Below are positions 51,070-58,695 of a stretch of 58,695 nucleotides of DNA, piece by piece. Every line of letters starts with the position of its first letter. Within the stretch, counting starts at the first letter, position 1. The stretch is from assembly GCA_949878745.1 (NCBI GenBank), contig CATLBH010000014.1:1-58695 (forward strand). The letters are read 5' to 3'. The notes below the pieces were generated by a model that was not told where the DNA came from, did not search any database, and was given only the letters and a program-made list of their open reading frames with translations. Position numbers and translations under genes: made by a program. The stretch is from an uncultured Ruminiclostridium sp. (lineage in GTDB: Bacteria > Bacillota > Clostridia > Oscillospirales > Ruminococcaceae).

Positions 51070-52701
51070 TCAATCTCCATAAAGCCCCTTTCTGATTTCA
51101 AATCCACCCCTGAATGTGATGTTTATCGTATTTTTATCTATTACCGTGACTTTTTCTATAAGCTGTCTTACAATCACATCGTCATATTCTGTCATGGCAA
51201 AGTTCTCATTTTCAAGCCGTTTCAAAATTGCGTCAAGCTCGGCAGTGCTACGCTCCGTCTTGGCTTGCTTCAGCTTTTCCGCTTCGATAAATTCTCTCAG
51301 TGCTTTCATTTCCTCGCTGAATTTTTGGATATCGGTCATTGCCGCTGCCGCCGATCCGGGAACCGCAGCCAGCTTGATAAGTTCATCTATATTATGGGTA
51401 AGCTCGTCTATCCTCTGTTGAGCCGCTTGTACACCGCCATTAAGGTTAGTGTCAATATCTTCCGTAACGCTCTCCCGAAGCACCTTAGCCACATCGTCCT
51501 TGACCTCGCAGAATTCGTTTATTGCACTCACGATTGCCCTATGAAGCGGCTGCTCGTCTATGGTTGGCGAATTATGGCACTTCTTTTTCCCATACTGTAT
51601 TCGGCTTATACAACGCCATTTAATTTCTTTGAAGCCCTTCGCCGTCCAAGTTACACGGCGGTAGTGCGCACCGCATTCTCCGCAGAAGAGCAGCTCGGAG
51701 AGCGCATATTTTGCGCTGTACTTGCCTTGCTCTGTTTTGGTAAGCTTTTCTGCGATATTTCGTTTGGCTGATCGCCTTGCCATTTCTTCCTGAACCCTAT
51801 TAAAATCATCACGGGATATTATCGGATCGTGATGATTTTTCACAATATACATCGGCAGCTCGCCGTTGTTTTTTCTTGTCTTTTTTGTAATGCAATCGGT
51901 CACATATGTTTTTTGGAGAATAGCGTCGCCCGTATATTTTTCGTTGGTAAGAATCCGCTGAATCACCGCTTTTCTGTAAGGCGAGTTGTTCTTTTTGGTT
52001 TTCAAGCCCTTTTCATTCAGCCTGTCGGCGATCAAATTCATACTCATTCCGTCAAGATAGCAGCGGTAAATTTCCTTGACCACCTCCGCTTCGTCGGGAA
52101 CTATTTCGGGAGCATCGTTTTTGCCCTTTCGGTATCCGAGAAGCCTTGAATACTGCATCGGCACATTTCCGTTTTTAAAGCTCTGATGTATTCCCCATGA
52201 AACGTTTTTGCTTATGGATTCGGATTCCGCTTGAGCAAAGCAGCTTAATATTGTGATCAACATTTCGCTGTCCTCGTTAAGCGTGTTCATATTTTCCTTT
52301 TCGGAGACAACGCCTATTCCAAGCAACCGCAGCTCCCGTATGTAATCGATGCTGTCCAAAGTATTTCGTGCGAATCTTGAAAATGATTTTGTCAGTATCA
52401 AGTCTATTTTTCCTTGACGGCACTGCCTTATCATTTTAAGGAATTCGGGGCGCTTTTTCGCCTGCGTACCCGAAATACCCTCGTCCGCAAATATTCCTGC
52501 CATCTGCCATTCGGAGTTTTTATTTATTTTTTCGGTATAATATTCGATCTGTGCCTTATAGCTGTTTACCTGCTCTTTTTCATCGGTGCTGACTCTGCAG
52601 TATGCCGCAACTTTTAACCGCTTAGTCTGCTTGATTTCTTCTTGAGATTTTGCGGGTATTATCACTACACGCATATCGTTTTGTGCTAATGTTTCCGTCA
52701 T
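51070..52701 (-). CDS. Large serine recombinase (543 aa), catalytic domain intact
   Basis: Site-specific integrase/excisionase of the mobile element. Resolvase catalytic domain: KVAAYCRVSTDEKEQVNSYK with the nucleophile Ser, LTKSFSRFARNTLDSIDYIR, and FADEGISGTQAKKRPEF. Recombinase domain ~165-280, zinc ribbon LLFCGECGAHYRRVTW ... CHNSP, then a coiled coil. Length is normal. It overlaps the next gene by 4 bp (ATGA). The only one of four recombinase-type genes here with an active site, so mobility would depend on it. Confidence 0.92.
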   Translation of the reverse strand: MTETLAQNDMRVVIIPAKSQEEIKQTKRLKVAAYCRVSTDEKEQVNSYKAQIEYYTEKINKNSEWQMAGIFADEGISGTQAKKRPEFLKMIRQCRQGKIDLILTKSFSRFARNTLDSIDYIRELRLLGIGVVSEKENMNTLNEDSEMLITILSCFAQAESESISKNVSWGIHQSFKNGNVPMQYSRLLGYRKGKNDAPEIVPDEAEVVKEIYRCYLDGMSMNLIADRLNEKGLKTKKNNSPYRKAVIQRILTNEKYTGDAILQKTYVTDCITKKTRKNNGELPMYIVKNHHDPIISRDDFNRVQEEMARRSAKRNIAEKLTKTEQGKYSAKYALSELLFCGECGAHYRRVTWTAKGFKEIKWRCISRIQYGKKKCHNSPTIDEQPLHRAIVSAINEFCEVKDDVAKVLRESVTEDIDTNLNGGVQAAQQRIDELTHNIDELIKLAAVPGSAAAAMTDIQKFSEEMKALREFIEAEKLKQAKTERSTAELDAILKRLENENFAMTEYDDVIVRQLIEKVTVIDKNTINITFRGGFEIRKGLYGD

Positions 52702-53207
52702 TGCTGTTTCACCTCATTTATTGCTGCATATTTTAGTTGAGCACATTTTATAATAAGTGCTTCGATATTTTCTTTATCGGAGGTTCCCGAATCAAGAAGT
52801 CTGTTTATATCATTGGTTATTCGCTGAATTTCTTCGGTTGGCTCGTATTTCGTTACCATTACAGTTTTGATGCTTTGCGGATTTATTTGTAATGCGGGTT
52901 TGCGGTATGTAGTCCGTTCCGTTCTTATCTGCGCTGCTTGCTCAAATTCTTCTCCGGTAACTATTTGCGGGTAACCGTTTTCACCGATATATTTTATATT
53001 TTCAAGCACTCGGCTGACCATGTTTTTATTCCAAGTCGTCTTGTTAGCGTTATATGGTATCTGCATTTCGACGGCAATTGTTTTTAATGACTTACCGCCT
53101 ATGTAGTCCGAGAATATTTTTTGTACCGCTTCGCTTTCATGGATATTTAAAGCATATTTTCCGTTTATTACGCAGTAGCCAAATGGTATGCTTCTGTTTT
53201 TTAACAT
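52698..53207 (-). CDS. Recombinase-domain-only protein (169 aa)
   Basis: Begins MLKNRSIPFGYCVINGKYAL and contains NIHESEAVQKIFSDYIGGKS and VSRVLENIKYIGENGYPQIV: the DNA-binding Recombinase domain of serine integrases without the catalytic part, plus a helical tail. Start has a plausible ribosome site and the stop is coupled to the next integrase gene, so it appears to be a maintained accessory gene rather than debris. Confidence 0.75.
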   Translation of the reverse strand: MLKNRSIPFGYCVINGKYALNIHESEAVQKIFSDYIGGKSLKTIAVEMQIPYNANKTTWNKNMVSRVLENIKYIGENGYPQIVTGEEFEQAAQIRTERTTYRKPALQINPQSIKTVMVTKYEPTEEIQRITNDINRLLDSGTSDKENIEALIIKCAQLKYAAINEVKQQ

Positions 53208-53210
53208 TGA

Positions 53211-54272
53211 TTACCTCTCAATCCGCTCAGTGAAACCAATCTCTCCAATTAAATCGAATCGTATTTCCGATTCTGATAGCACGGTTATTTTACCAACTGT
53301 CTGCCCGAACAATATTTCATCAAATTCGGTTATAAGTTCAGCTTTTTCAAAAATTCTTACAAGCTTTCTAAGACCGTCAAGCCGTTCGCTGTTTTTATCG
53401 TCAAGACTGGCGCTGAGCTGCTTTCTGTCAAGTTCTTGGGAGTGTGCGGCAAAGTATGCCGAGTCCAGTGTTCCTTGCAGGTTCAGAGTTGTCAGAAGGT
53501 GAATTTGCTGTTTTATTTCGGCTATTTCCTTGCGAAGTGTCGAAAGCTGTGCGTTTTCCGAATTTTCTTTTTCAGACAGCGTTTCAAGTTGTTTTAGCAT
53601 AGTCACCAGAATCGCTTTTCCATGGACCTTAAGCTTATTCCACAATCTCACGAACGCCTTTTGAATTTCCGTTTCTTTTATTTGCCTCATTTTACATTTT
53701 TCGGCGGACTCATCATGATTTCTGCAAACCCAGCCTGTGAAATTTTTCGGTGCCTTTCGTCTGAATGTACTTCCGCAATTTCCGCAGATTATTTTCTTTC
53801 TGAAAGGCGAGTGTTCTTTTTCAAATCCGCTTGGCTTTTCCTTTTCTCTGAGTATTTTTTGTGCAGTTTCAAAAATCGTTTTCTCAACAATCGGTTCATG
53901 TGTTTCCTTAACGTAATATTGCTCTTTTTCGCCGTGGTTTCTGATAAGTTTAAACGGAAGTGTATCGCTTGTGAAACGTTTTTGCAGCAATGTGTCTCCG
54001 ATATATTTTTCATTGGTAAGTATTGAACATATCGTACCGTGCCGCCACACTTCTTTTCTTACCCCAAGTAAGTTTAGGCGTTCCGCAATTTCATTTACTC
54101 CAATCCCGCTTATATACCAGTCAAATATCTGCTTTACGATTTTTGCGTTTTCGAGATTGATTTTCAATTTCCCGTCAACATAATCATATCCAAACGGTGC
54201 GGAGGAGTTTTTGTAAGTCCCGTCCATCATGCGTTTTTTGATGCCCAATCGGCAGTTTCGGGATATCGACAT
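53211..54272 (-). CDS. Serine recombinase lacking its catalytic domain (353 aa)
   Basis: Opens MSISRNCRLGIKKRMMDGTY, the usual sequence at the END of the resolvase domain; at DNA level FAQEES precedes the ATG in frame. Then the Recombinase domain, zinc ribbon KIICGNCGSTFRRKAPKNFT and coiled coil (ETLSEKENSENAQLSTLRKE) are present. The missing ~150 N-terminal residues carry the active Ser. Upstream the frame runs into a phage antirepressor start, so a deletion removed the 5' half. It may still bind DNA. Possibly better treated as a pseudogene. Confidence 0.75.
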   Translation of the reverse strand: MSISRNCRLGIKKRMMDGTYKNSSAPFGYDYVDGKLKINLENAKIVKQIFDWYISGIGVNEIAERLNLLGVRKEVWRHGTICSILTNEKYIGDTLLQKRFTSDTLPFKLIRNHGEKEQYYVKETHEPIVEKTIFETAQKILREKEKPSGFEKEHSPFRKKIICGNCGSTFRRKAPKNFTGWVCRNHDESAEKCKMRQIKETEIQKAFVRLWNKLKVHGKAILVTMLKQLETLSEKENSENAQLSTLRKEIAEIKQQIHLLTTLNLQGTLDSAYFAAHSQELDRKQLSASLDDKNSERLDGLRKLVRIFEKAELITEFDEILFGQTVGKITVLSESEIRFDLIGEIGFTERIER

Positions 54273-54346
54273 TGATTCCTCTTGAGCAAACTGACCTCGC
54301 CGAATTCCTCATTTTTAAACAACATGATTTCGTTCTTATTCTTCAT
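54227..54346 (-). pseudogene. Antirepressor N-terminus fused out of frame to recombinase DNA (39 codons)
   Basis: ATG 54346 starts MKNKNEIMLFKNEEFGEV, the standard start of phage Bro-N/antirepressor proteins, then leaves homology at SLLKRNQCRYPE where the DNA becomes recombinase sequence in a different frame, and stops at 54227. It marks a deletion joint within the mobile element. It overlaps the stop of the AbrB-like gene. Confidence 0.6.
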
Positions 54347-54581
54347 CACAGTCAACCTCCTGTATAATCACCTGTCCTTCATCGGTATAAATCTCCAACC
54401 CGTTGTCAGCGCAGATTCCCGCCTCATCGAGTATCTCCTGCGGAATCTTGATCTCATCGGGATCGGTATAATCAAGCGTTACCGTCACCCTTTTGCCGCT
54501 GTGCAGTCCGAGAATTTCCCTCAGCTGTGAGGAAACCTTCAAGTTTCCTGCCTTTGTTACCTTGCTTTCAAAAGTCACCAT
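54336..54581 (-). CDS. AbrB/MazE-like DNA-binding protein (81 aa)
   Basis: SpoVT-AbrB swapped-hairpin fold: TFESKVTKAGNLKVSSQLRE, LGLHSGKRVTVTLD. The C-terminal acidic part (DEAGICADNGLEIYTDEGQV) is antitoxin-like. ATG 54581 has GGAGG upstream. No toxin gene follows, so a regulator of the element is as likely as an antitoxin. Confidence 0.7.
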   Translation of the reverse strand: MVTFESKVTKAGNLKVSSQLREILGLHSGKRVTVTLDYTDPDEIKIPQEILDEAGICADNGLEIYTDEGQVIIQEVDCDEE

Positions 54582-54626
54582 ACTAAAAATCCTCCGTTTC
54601 AAAAATTGATATTTGTCGGTTTTCCT

Positions 54627-55409
54627 TTAACGCTCGTCCAAATCGTAGTTGGCGATCAGCAGTTCATTAAACATGCTGCCGCCGTCAAACCGCTGCCTGA
54701 TATTGTTTAGCCGCTCATAGGAGTACATTTCGTATCCTTGATACAACTCCCGTATAGCGGGGCAATCGTTGTAAGATAGCAGAAATTTCCCCGAAATTTT
54801 GCTTAAAACATTGCGAAGCCTTTCATGATCTTCGCTTGTGAACCCGACATTGCTGTAATAACTTTCGGTAGAAAAGTAGGGCGGATCGCAATAGAAAAAG
54901 CTCATCTCGCTGTCCTGCGCCGAGATAAGCTTTTCAAAATCCTTATTTTCTATTACAACCTTTTGCAGCCGCCGTGAAGCCTGTTCTATAAGCGGAAAAT
55001 TAGACCACATGCTGTGCGGCTTGCCCCCATAACTATCACACCCGCTTGCGTAGCTATATCTGATAAGCTGGTAAAACTGTGCAGCCCTTTGTACATCGCC
55101 TATTTCCGCTTTTTCGCTTATGATATGTTTGATTCTATCGAAATCTTCACGGCAATTAAGTACGTAACGAAGCTTTTCAATAAGCTCGCCGCTGTGTTCA
55201 CGGACACAATAGAACAAATTAGAAATATTGGAATTGGCGTCGTTGAAAGTCTCTTTGTCGTTTCCCGGAGACTTTCCGAACAGTATCCAGCCACCGCCCC
55301 CGAAGACTTCCACATACTTCTCATAGAACATCGGAAACCTCGGAATAATGATATTGCGGCTGCTTTTTTTGCCGCCAATCCAACTCATAAAACTATCGAC
55401 TGTAATCAC
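54627..55409 (-). CDS. DNA adenine methyltransferase, D12 class (up to 260 aa)
   Basis: N6-adenine methyltransferase. AdoMet motif VEVFGGGGWILFGKSPGND, catalytic motif IV FFYCDPPYFSTE, and substrate region SYASGCDSYGGKPHSMWSNF. Related proteins begin MxSFxSWIGGKK; here that position is codon GTC at 55400, 8 bases after a perfect AAGGAGG. The GTG at 55409 lies inside the ribosome site, and the first ATG (55388) is 19 bases away. The start codon may therefore be mutated. No restriction enzyme gene adjoins, so it is an orphan enzyme, probably of the mobile element. Confidence 0.85.
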   Translation of the reverse strand: MITVDSFMSWIGGKKSSRNIIIPRFPMFYEKYVEVFGGGGWILFGKSPGNDKETFNDANSNISNLFYCVREHSGELIEKLRYVLNCREDFDRIKHIISEKAEIGDVQRAAQFYQLIRYSYASGCDSYGGKPHSMWSNFPLIEQASRRLQKVVIENKDFEKLISAQDSEMSFFYCDPPYFSTESYYSNVGFTSEDHERLRNVLSKISGKFLLSYNDCPAIRELYQGYEMYSYERLNNIRQRFDGGSMFNELLIANYDLDER

Positions 55410-55414
55410 CTCCT

Positions 55415-56146
55415 TCAGCCCATAATCGGACTTTCCTCTATGTCCATATCCTGCCGCTCATAAGTACCCGTTTCTTCGTTAAACACCAATCCTTCCTCTC
55501 CCAAATCAAGCCCCCACATCTCCGCCGCAAACTCAAACGCTTCTTTAGAGCAGGCCTCAAATTCAATGCTATCAACGCATTCGCCGTCCTTAAAGGTTAC
55601 ATCGCCCATGTTACAGCCTATATCCTCGTCAGCCCAGCAGTAATTCATTTCCACATCGGGAAATTTCTCCGAAAGGGCGAGTATAACGGGTTTAACATTG
55701 GACCATGCGGTATTGAATTCTATGGTGTTATCTTCCGCAAGCTCGGTTCGATAGGCGTTCCATTTCGATCCCCAGTGACTGACCCGCCAATCGTACCAGC
55801 TTGAAGTGCCGTATTTCTGTTCGTTTTGGAATGCCGCCTTTCCGAGATTCCATTCGTCTCTTTTAATATCGGGACGCATTCGGAGGAATATTTCCTCCTT
55901 TTCTTTCGGGATATTCAGCAAGTCCTTTTTTTCCGTACCGTCCATTGTGTACACGGTTATAAAGTCCTTGTAGGCTTTCAGCCCGTTATCGGTGTGGCTG
56001 CCAGCTTCAATATTTAATGATTCGGGCATAGGCAGAACCTTGTTGAAGTCGAAGAGGGTTTCTTCGCCCTTTATGCTTTCCAAAAGCTCGTCTATCCTTT
56101 TCTGTTCGCCCGAAAAATGCAGCTTGCTCATCAAATGATTAGGCAC
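55415..56146 (-). CDS. DUF1281-like accessory protein (243 aa)
   Basis: Starts at GTG 56146 and reads MPNHLMSKLHFSGEQKRIDE, the usual start (MPNHVxNxLxxxG) of the ferredoxin-like-fold proteins common on integrative elements. Also typical: SWYDWRVSHWGSKWNAY and FETAWSNV-like FNTAWSNVKPVILALSEKFP. The start lies inside the end of the cytosine methyltransferase gene (8-bp overlap). Function unknown. Confidence 0.72.
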   Translation of the reverse strand: MPNHLMSKLHFSGEQKRIDELLESIKGEETLFDFNKVLPMPESLNIEAGSHTDNGLKAYKDFITVYTMDGTEKKDLLNIPKEKEEIFLRMRPDIKRDEWNLGKAAFQNEQKYGTSSWYDWRVSHWGSKWNAYRTELAEDNTIEFNTAWSNVKPVILALSEKFPDVEMNYCWADEDIGCNMGDVTFKDGECVDSIEFEACSKEAFEFAAEMWGLDLGEEGLVFNEETGTYERQDMDIEESPIMG

Positions 56147-57230
56147 TATTTTCGCCTCCGTCAAAAATAATATCACGTATCCTCTCGCCGATTGCTTTGA
56201 TAACAGGCACCGACACGGAATTTCCCGACATTTTGTAAAGACGGCTGTCGCATATTCCCAGCGCTGCCGCCTTATTGAACTGCTCGGTTGTAAAGCCCTG
56301 TGCGCGCCAGCTTTCCAAAGGCATTAGTTTTCTGATTCGAAAATATCTTTCTTTTCCGTTTTCATCAACGACAACCACAGCGTAAGCCGTGCGCTCCGAC
56401 TCAAAAAACTCACTTTTATCCGCAAGATCAATAACTCTCGGACTCATTTCAACAAGCACCCCCGAACTTGTCCCTTTAAAATTCGTAATCCCCGAATCGT
56501 ACCTCGCCACAATACAGCGAATATAATTCAATAGCTTCGGGTCGTGGTTCATGTCAACGGTATAAAGTCCTGTATGTACGCCCTGCCCTCCGTCTCCCGC
56601 ACATTGCGTGCAGGCAATTCCGCCGCTGTCGTAGACTCTCTGTCCCTGCGTTCCGCCGATGATCTTACGCAAATCCGCACCGCCGCATTCTTCGAAATTA
56701 AATATTTTTCCGGCACGATCGGCTCTATGATGTCCGACAATGTAGACGCGTTTTCGTTCTTGGGGAAGCCAGCTTCTTGTGTTAAGCACACGCCACTCAA
56801 TAATATACCCCAGTTCAGAAAGCGTAATGAGGATTTTTTTGTAGGTTTCCCCTTGATTATGGACAAGATGTCCCTTGACGTTTTCAAGCAAAAAAGCCGC
56901 AGGTCGCTTGTCTCCGATGATTCGGGCAAGTTCAAAGAATAAAGCTCCGCGGGGATCGTCAAAGCCTTTTCTAAGCCCGCATCCGGCGAATGATTGACAG
57001 GGAAAACCGCCTGTGAGCAGGTCAAAGTCGAGCATTTCTGCTGTATCAATTCCTGCAATGTCACTGTAAAATTTCTCTCCTTCCGTATCATAAATAGCTC
57101 TGTAGGCTGCTTCGGCATAGCGATCGATTTCGCAAAATCCCACACACTCAAATCCGCCCGCCTGTTCCAGTCCGCTGCGGAAGCCTCCGATTCCGGCGAA
57201 CATATCAAAAAATCTGATTGCGATAATCAC
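56139..57230 (-). CDS. DNA (cytosine-5-)-methyltransferase (363 aa)
   Basis: Motif I FFDMFAGIGGFRSGLEQAGG, motif IV with catalytic Cys GGFPCQSFAGCG, motif VI LLENVKGHL, motif VIII QERKRVYIVGH, and motif X MSGNSVSVPVIKAIGERI. The variable target-recognition part contains two Cys pairs (GGIACTQCAGDG). No cognate endonuclease nearby, so probably protects or marks the mobile element. Starts at GTG 57230 behind AAAGGA. All conserved motifs are intact. Confidence 0.93.
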   Translation of the reverse strand: MIIAIRFFDMFAGIGGFRSGLEQAGGFECVGFCEIDRYAEAAYRAIYDTEGEKFYSDIAGIDTAEMLDFDLLTGGFPCQSFAGCGLRKGFDDPRGALFFELARIIGDKRPAAFLLENVKGHLVHNQGETYKKILITLSELGYIIEWRVLNTRSWLPQERKRVYIVGHHRADRAGKIFNFEECGGADLRKIIGGTQGQRVYDSGGIACTQCAGDGGQGVHTGLYTVDMNHDPKLLNYIRCIVARYDSGITNFKGTSSGVLVEMSPRVIDLADKSEFFESERTAYAVVVVDENGKERYFRIRKLMPLESWRAQGFTTEQFNKAAALGICDSRLYKMSGNSVSVPVIKAIGERIRDIIFDGGENSA

Positions 57231-57254
57231 GTCCTTTCTTTTTTGCCATTAAAT

Positions 57255-57506
57255 CTACATTGACATTGTGGGTTCAAAGATTTCTCCCTGTTCGGTAATT
57301 TTGTGAAACGAATCCACATCGGGACAGATTCCAAGACATCTCCCGTTGTCAAAATTCACCATAACAGTGCCGACATCATCCACAAAAGAAACCGTACCTT
57401 TGCTGCCCGAAGGAATAGGATTCGGATCGTCCCCCATGCGATCAAGCTCCACACGAGTCCCTGCGGGATACCGTTCCTTGAGCCTTTTAATTTTTTGTTT
57501 AGTCAT
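57255..57506 (-). CDS. DUF4314-family protein (83 aa)
   Basis: Short SH3-like beta domain: KERYPAGTRVELDRMGDDPN then PSGSKGTVSFVDDVGTVMVN, the hallmark of DUF4314, a family carried by clostridial integrative elements and phages. ATG with GGAGG. Function unknown. Confidence 0.8.
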   Translation of the reverse strand: MTKQKIKRLKERYPAGTRVELDRMGDDPNPIPSGSKGTVSFVDDVGTVMVNFDNGRCLGICPDVDSFHKITEQGEIFEPTMSM

Positions 57507-57551
57507 ATGATTTCCTCCATTTTTAAATTATTTATGTTACAGCCGAAGCCG

Positions 57552-57965
57552 TTACATACGCTGTTCCATTGTAGGCTCTTCATCTTCCTCAACATAATCA
57601 TAACGCTTAACCTCAGACGCCGCCTCTAAGTCCATTTCTTCAACAACGTTAATCATCTGCGCCGCACCGTGTATATCATCGTTTTCAAGCCGTTCTATGA
57701 ACGCTTTCTCGTCCGAAGGACGCAGGTGCTTAACCTTTTCACACAGCCCATTAACCTCAGATATTGTATCATCGCCGGAAAACCGCTTTGCAATCGCCTC
57801 CGCAAGCTTTACATCCGCCCACGGAATAAGTTTGATAGAAACGTTATCCGTGCCGCTTATCGGAACATCTCCGACTCTGACAAATGCGAGTCGGTCGTAC
57901 AATAAGTCCGTAGGTGCATCAAATGCTACGCTCACGTTTTCTTTCTCAATTATAAATCTAATCAT
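57552..57965 (-). CDS. Integrative-element accessory protein (137 aa)
   Basis: Begins MIRFIIEKENVSVAFDAPTD and contains DNVSIKLIPWADVKLAEAIA. Acidic C-terminus (EEDEEPTMEQRM). No membrane segments. It lies in a run of same-strand element genes with AAAGGAG upstream. I recognise the type of neighbourhood but not the family. Confidence 0.55.
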   Translation of the reverse strand: MIRFIIEKENVSVAFDAPTDLLYDRLAFVRVGDVPISGTDNVSIKLIPWADVKLAEAIAKRFSGDDTISEVNGLCEKVKHLRPSDEKAFIERLENDDIHGAAQMINVVEEMDLEAASEVKRYDYVEEDEEPTMEQRM

Positions 57966-57985
57966 TGGAAACTCCTTTTAATTTT

Positions 57986-58695
57986 TTACATACTCAAATT
58001 CTGCATCGTCTGCTCCTGATTATCAGACGGGTAAGGCGCAATTTCCTCGATTTTTTCTTTTAACCTTGTCAGAGCCAGTTCCTCATCATAATCAAGATAT
58101 TCACCGTTTTCCAAGGTAAAATCAACACAGCAGTTCAGCTTCAAAAGCTCGTCATCACTGAACAAGCGTTCCTTTTCCACCAATCCCGACCTTACGGTGA
58201 AATCCTCCTTTGCGGCAAAATAATCGCTGTAATAATTTCCCTGACATACCCCCATACCGTTATACGTCCGATCCCAAGTCACAAATTCAAACTCATTCCG
58301 GTCGGAATATTTTGCCGCCAAAACCATTCCGTTAAATTCGGCAAGGCTGCGATAATTTTCCGGTAAACGCTCGGCTTTAAGTGGAGCGGATTTTTCGTAC
58401 ACCGAGCAATATTCGTAAATATTCCGTGTAGCCTGCAGTATGTCGTGATACTCATCGCCAACATTTTCGGTAAGCGCCGCAATTGTACCGTTGTCATAGA
58501 TTTTTGCCTCCGCACTGTCGTCAACGGCAACTATCATACAACCGTTTTTTTCGGAAAAATCAAAATTATTTTCCCTCAGCCACTTTGACATTTCCCAATA
58601 GAATATACTTTTGGGAGGCTCATGCTTAACGTTGAAGTCCTCGGACTTCAACATATTATTAAGCCCAAAAACGTCCTTGCTTTGCTCAAAGCTCT
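57986..58695 (-). CDS. Integrative-element hypothetical protein, cut by window edge
   Basis: The frame stays open past the first ATG (58654) to the window end, reading SFEQSKDVFGLNN before MLKSEDFNVKHEPPKSIFYW, and that ATG has no ribosome site. The start is therefore probably outside the window. Soluble, acidic, with LKAERLPENYRSLAEFNGMV. No family recognised; accessory gene of the same mobile element. Confidence 0.55.
   Translation of the reverse strand, partial: SFEQSKDVFGLNNMLKSEDFNVKHEPPKSIFYWEMSKWLRENNFDFSEKNGCMIVAVDDSAEAKIYDNGTIAALTENVGDEYHDILQATRNIYEYCSVYEKSAPLKAERLPENYRSLAEFNGMVLAAKYSDRNEFEFVTWDRTYNGMGVCQGNYYSDYFAAKEDFTVRSGLVEKERLFSDDELLKLNCCVDFTLENGEYLDYDEELALTRLKEKIEEIAPYPSDNQEQTMQNLSM

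Noticed and set aside
1-58695. CRISPR array
   Set aside because: No regularly spaced 25-40 bp repeats with unique spacers. The 47 kb array has a ~91-bp period and hairpin units, unlike CRISPR.

Overview
The window looks like chromosome of a Gram-positive member of the Bacillota, class Clostridia, probably a Ruminococcus/Oscillospiraceae-type gut bacterium. The evidence is near-consensus sigma-A promoters (TTGACA-N17-TATAAT), strong AGGAGG ribosome sites, RNase Y, a cmk-plsC-ispH/S1 operon with fused IspH-S1, DHHW-family surface proteins, a sigma-D promoter on flagellin, and intrinsic terminators. No taxonomic search was run; this is inferred from gene content.

Layout. (1) 1-4.3 kb: the lysis/tail end of a prophage, abutting the 3' end of a tRNA-Leu(CAA) gene. 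It carries a diversity-generating retroelement (DGR) target gene with its variable region and GAAA-loop hairpin, then what looks like an Avd gene broken by a deletion, an endolysin and a holin. No template repeat or reverse transcriptase was seen. (2) 4.6-20.3 kb: core genes (rny, gltA, fba, rnpB, a polysaccharide deacetylase, an XRE regulator, a GH31 glycosidase, serS-parB-parA). (3) 20.5-24.2 kb: three small type I toxin-antitoxin-like modules around a flagellin gene. Each has a short hydrophobic peptide gene convergent with a roughly 90-nt RNA across a shared two-way terminator. (4) 24.2-33.2 kb: an FkbH-like protein, two DHHW proteins and a SWIM/SNF2 helicase, interspersed with at least three families of small palindromic repeats. 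(5) 33.7-42.6 kb: core genes (AAA_26 kinase, RpiR regulator, HI0933 flavoprotein, cmk-plsC-ispH/S1, DUF2079 membrane protein). (6) 42.6-45.8 kb: a frameshifted AgrC-like kinase and a wrecked second copy with its LytTR regulator, the copy split by a repeat insertion. (7) 45.9-58.7 kb: mobile and accessory DNA with Phd-Doc, an AT-rich three-gene cassette of unknown function, a cluster of serine recombinases (one with a catalytic domain), two orphan DNA methyltransferases and typical integrative-element small genes. It runs off the right edge.

The two most interesting systems are the apparently fossilised DGR (variable protein, hairpin and half an Avd) and the trio of par/Fst-like toxin modules. 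In the latter, the toxin leaders carry a stem directly before the Shine-Dalgarno whose two sides covary among the three loci, and the toxin mRNA and counter-transcript share a same-sense leader. A third theme is small non-coding repeats placed in regulatory positions: inside the flagellin 5' leader, inside a toxin leader, as a terminator, and as the -35 side of the SNF2 promoter.
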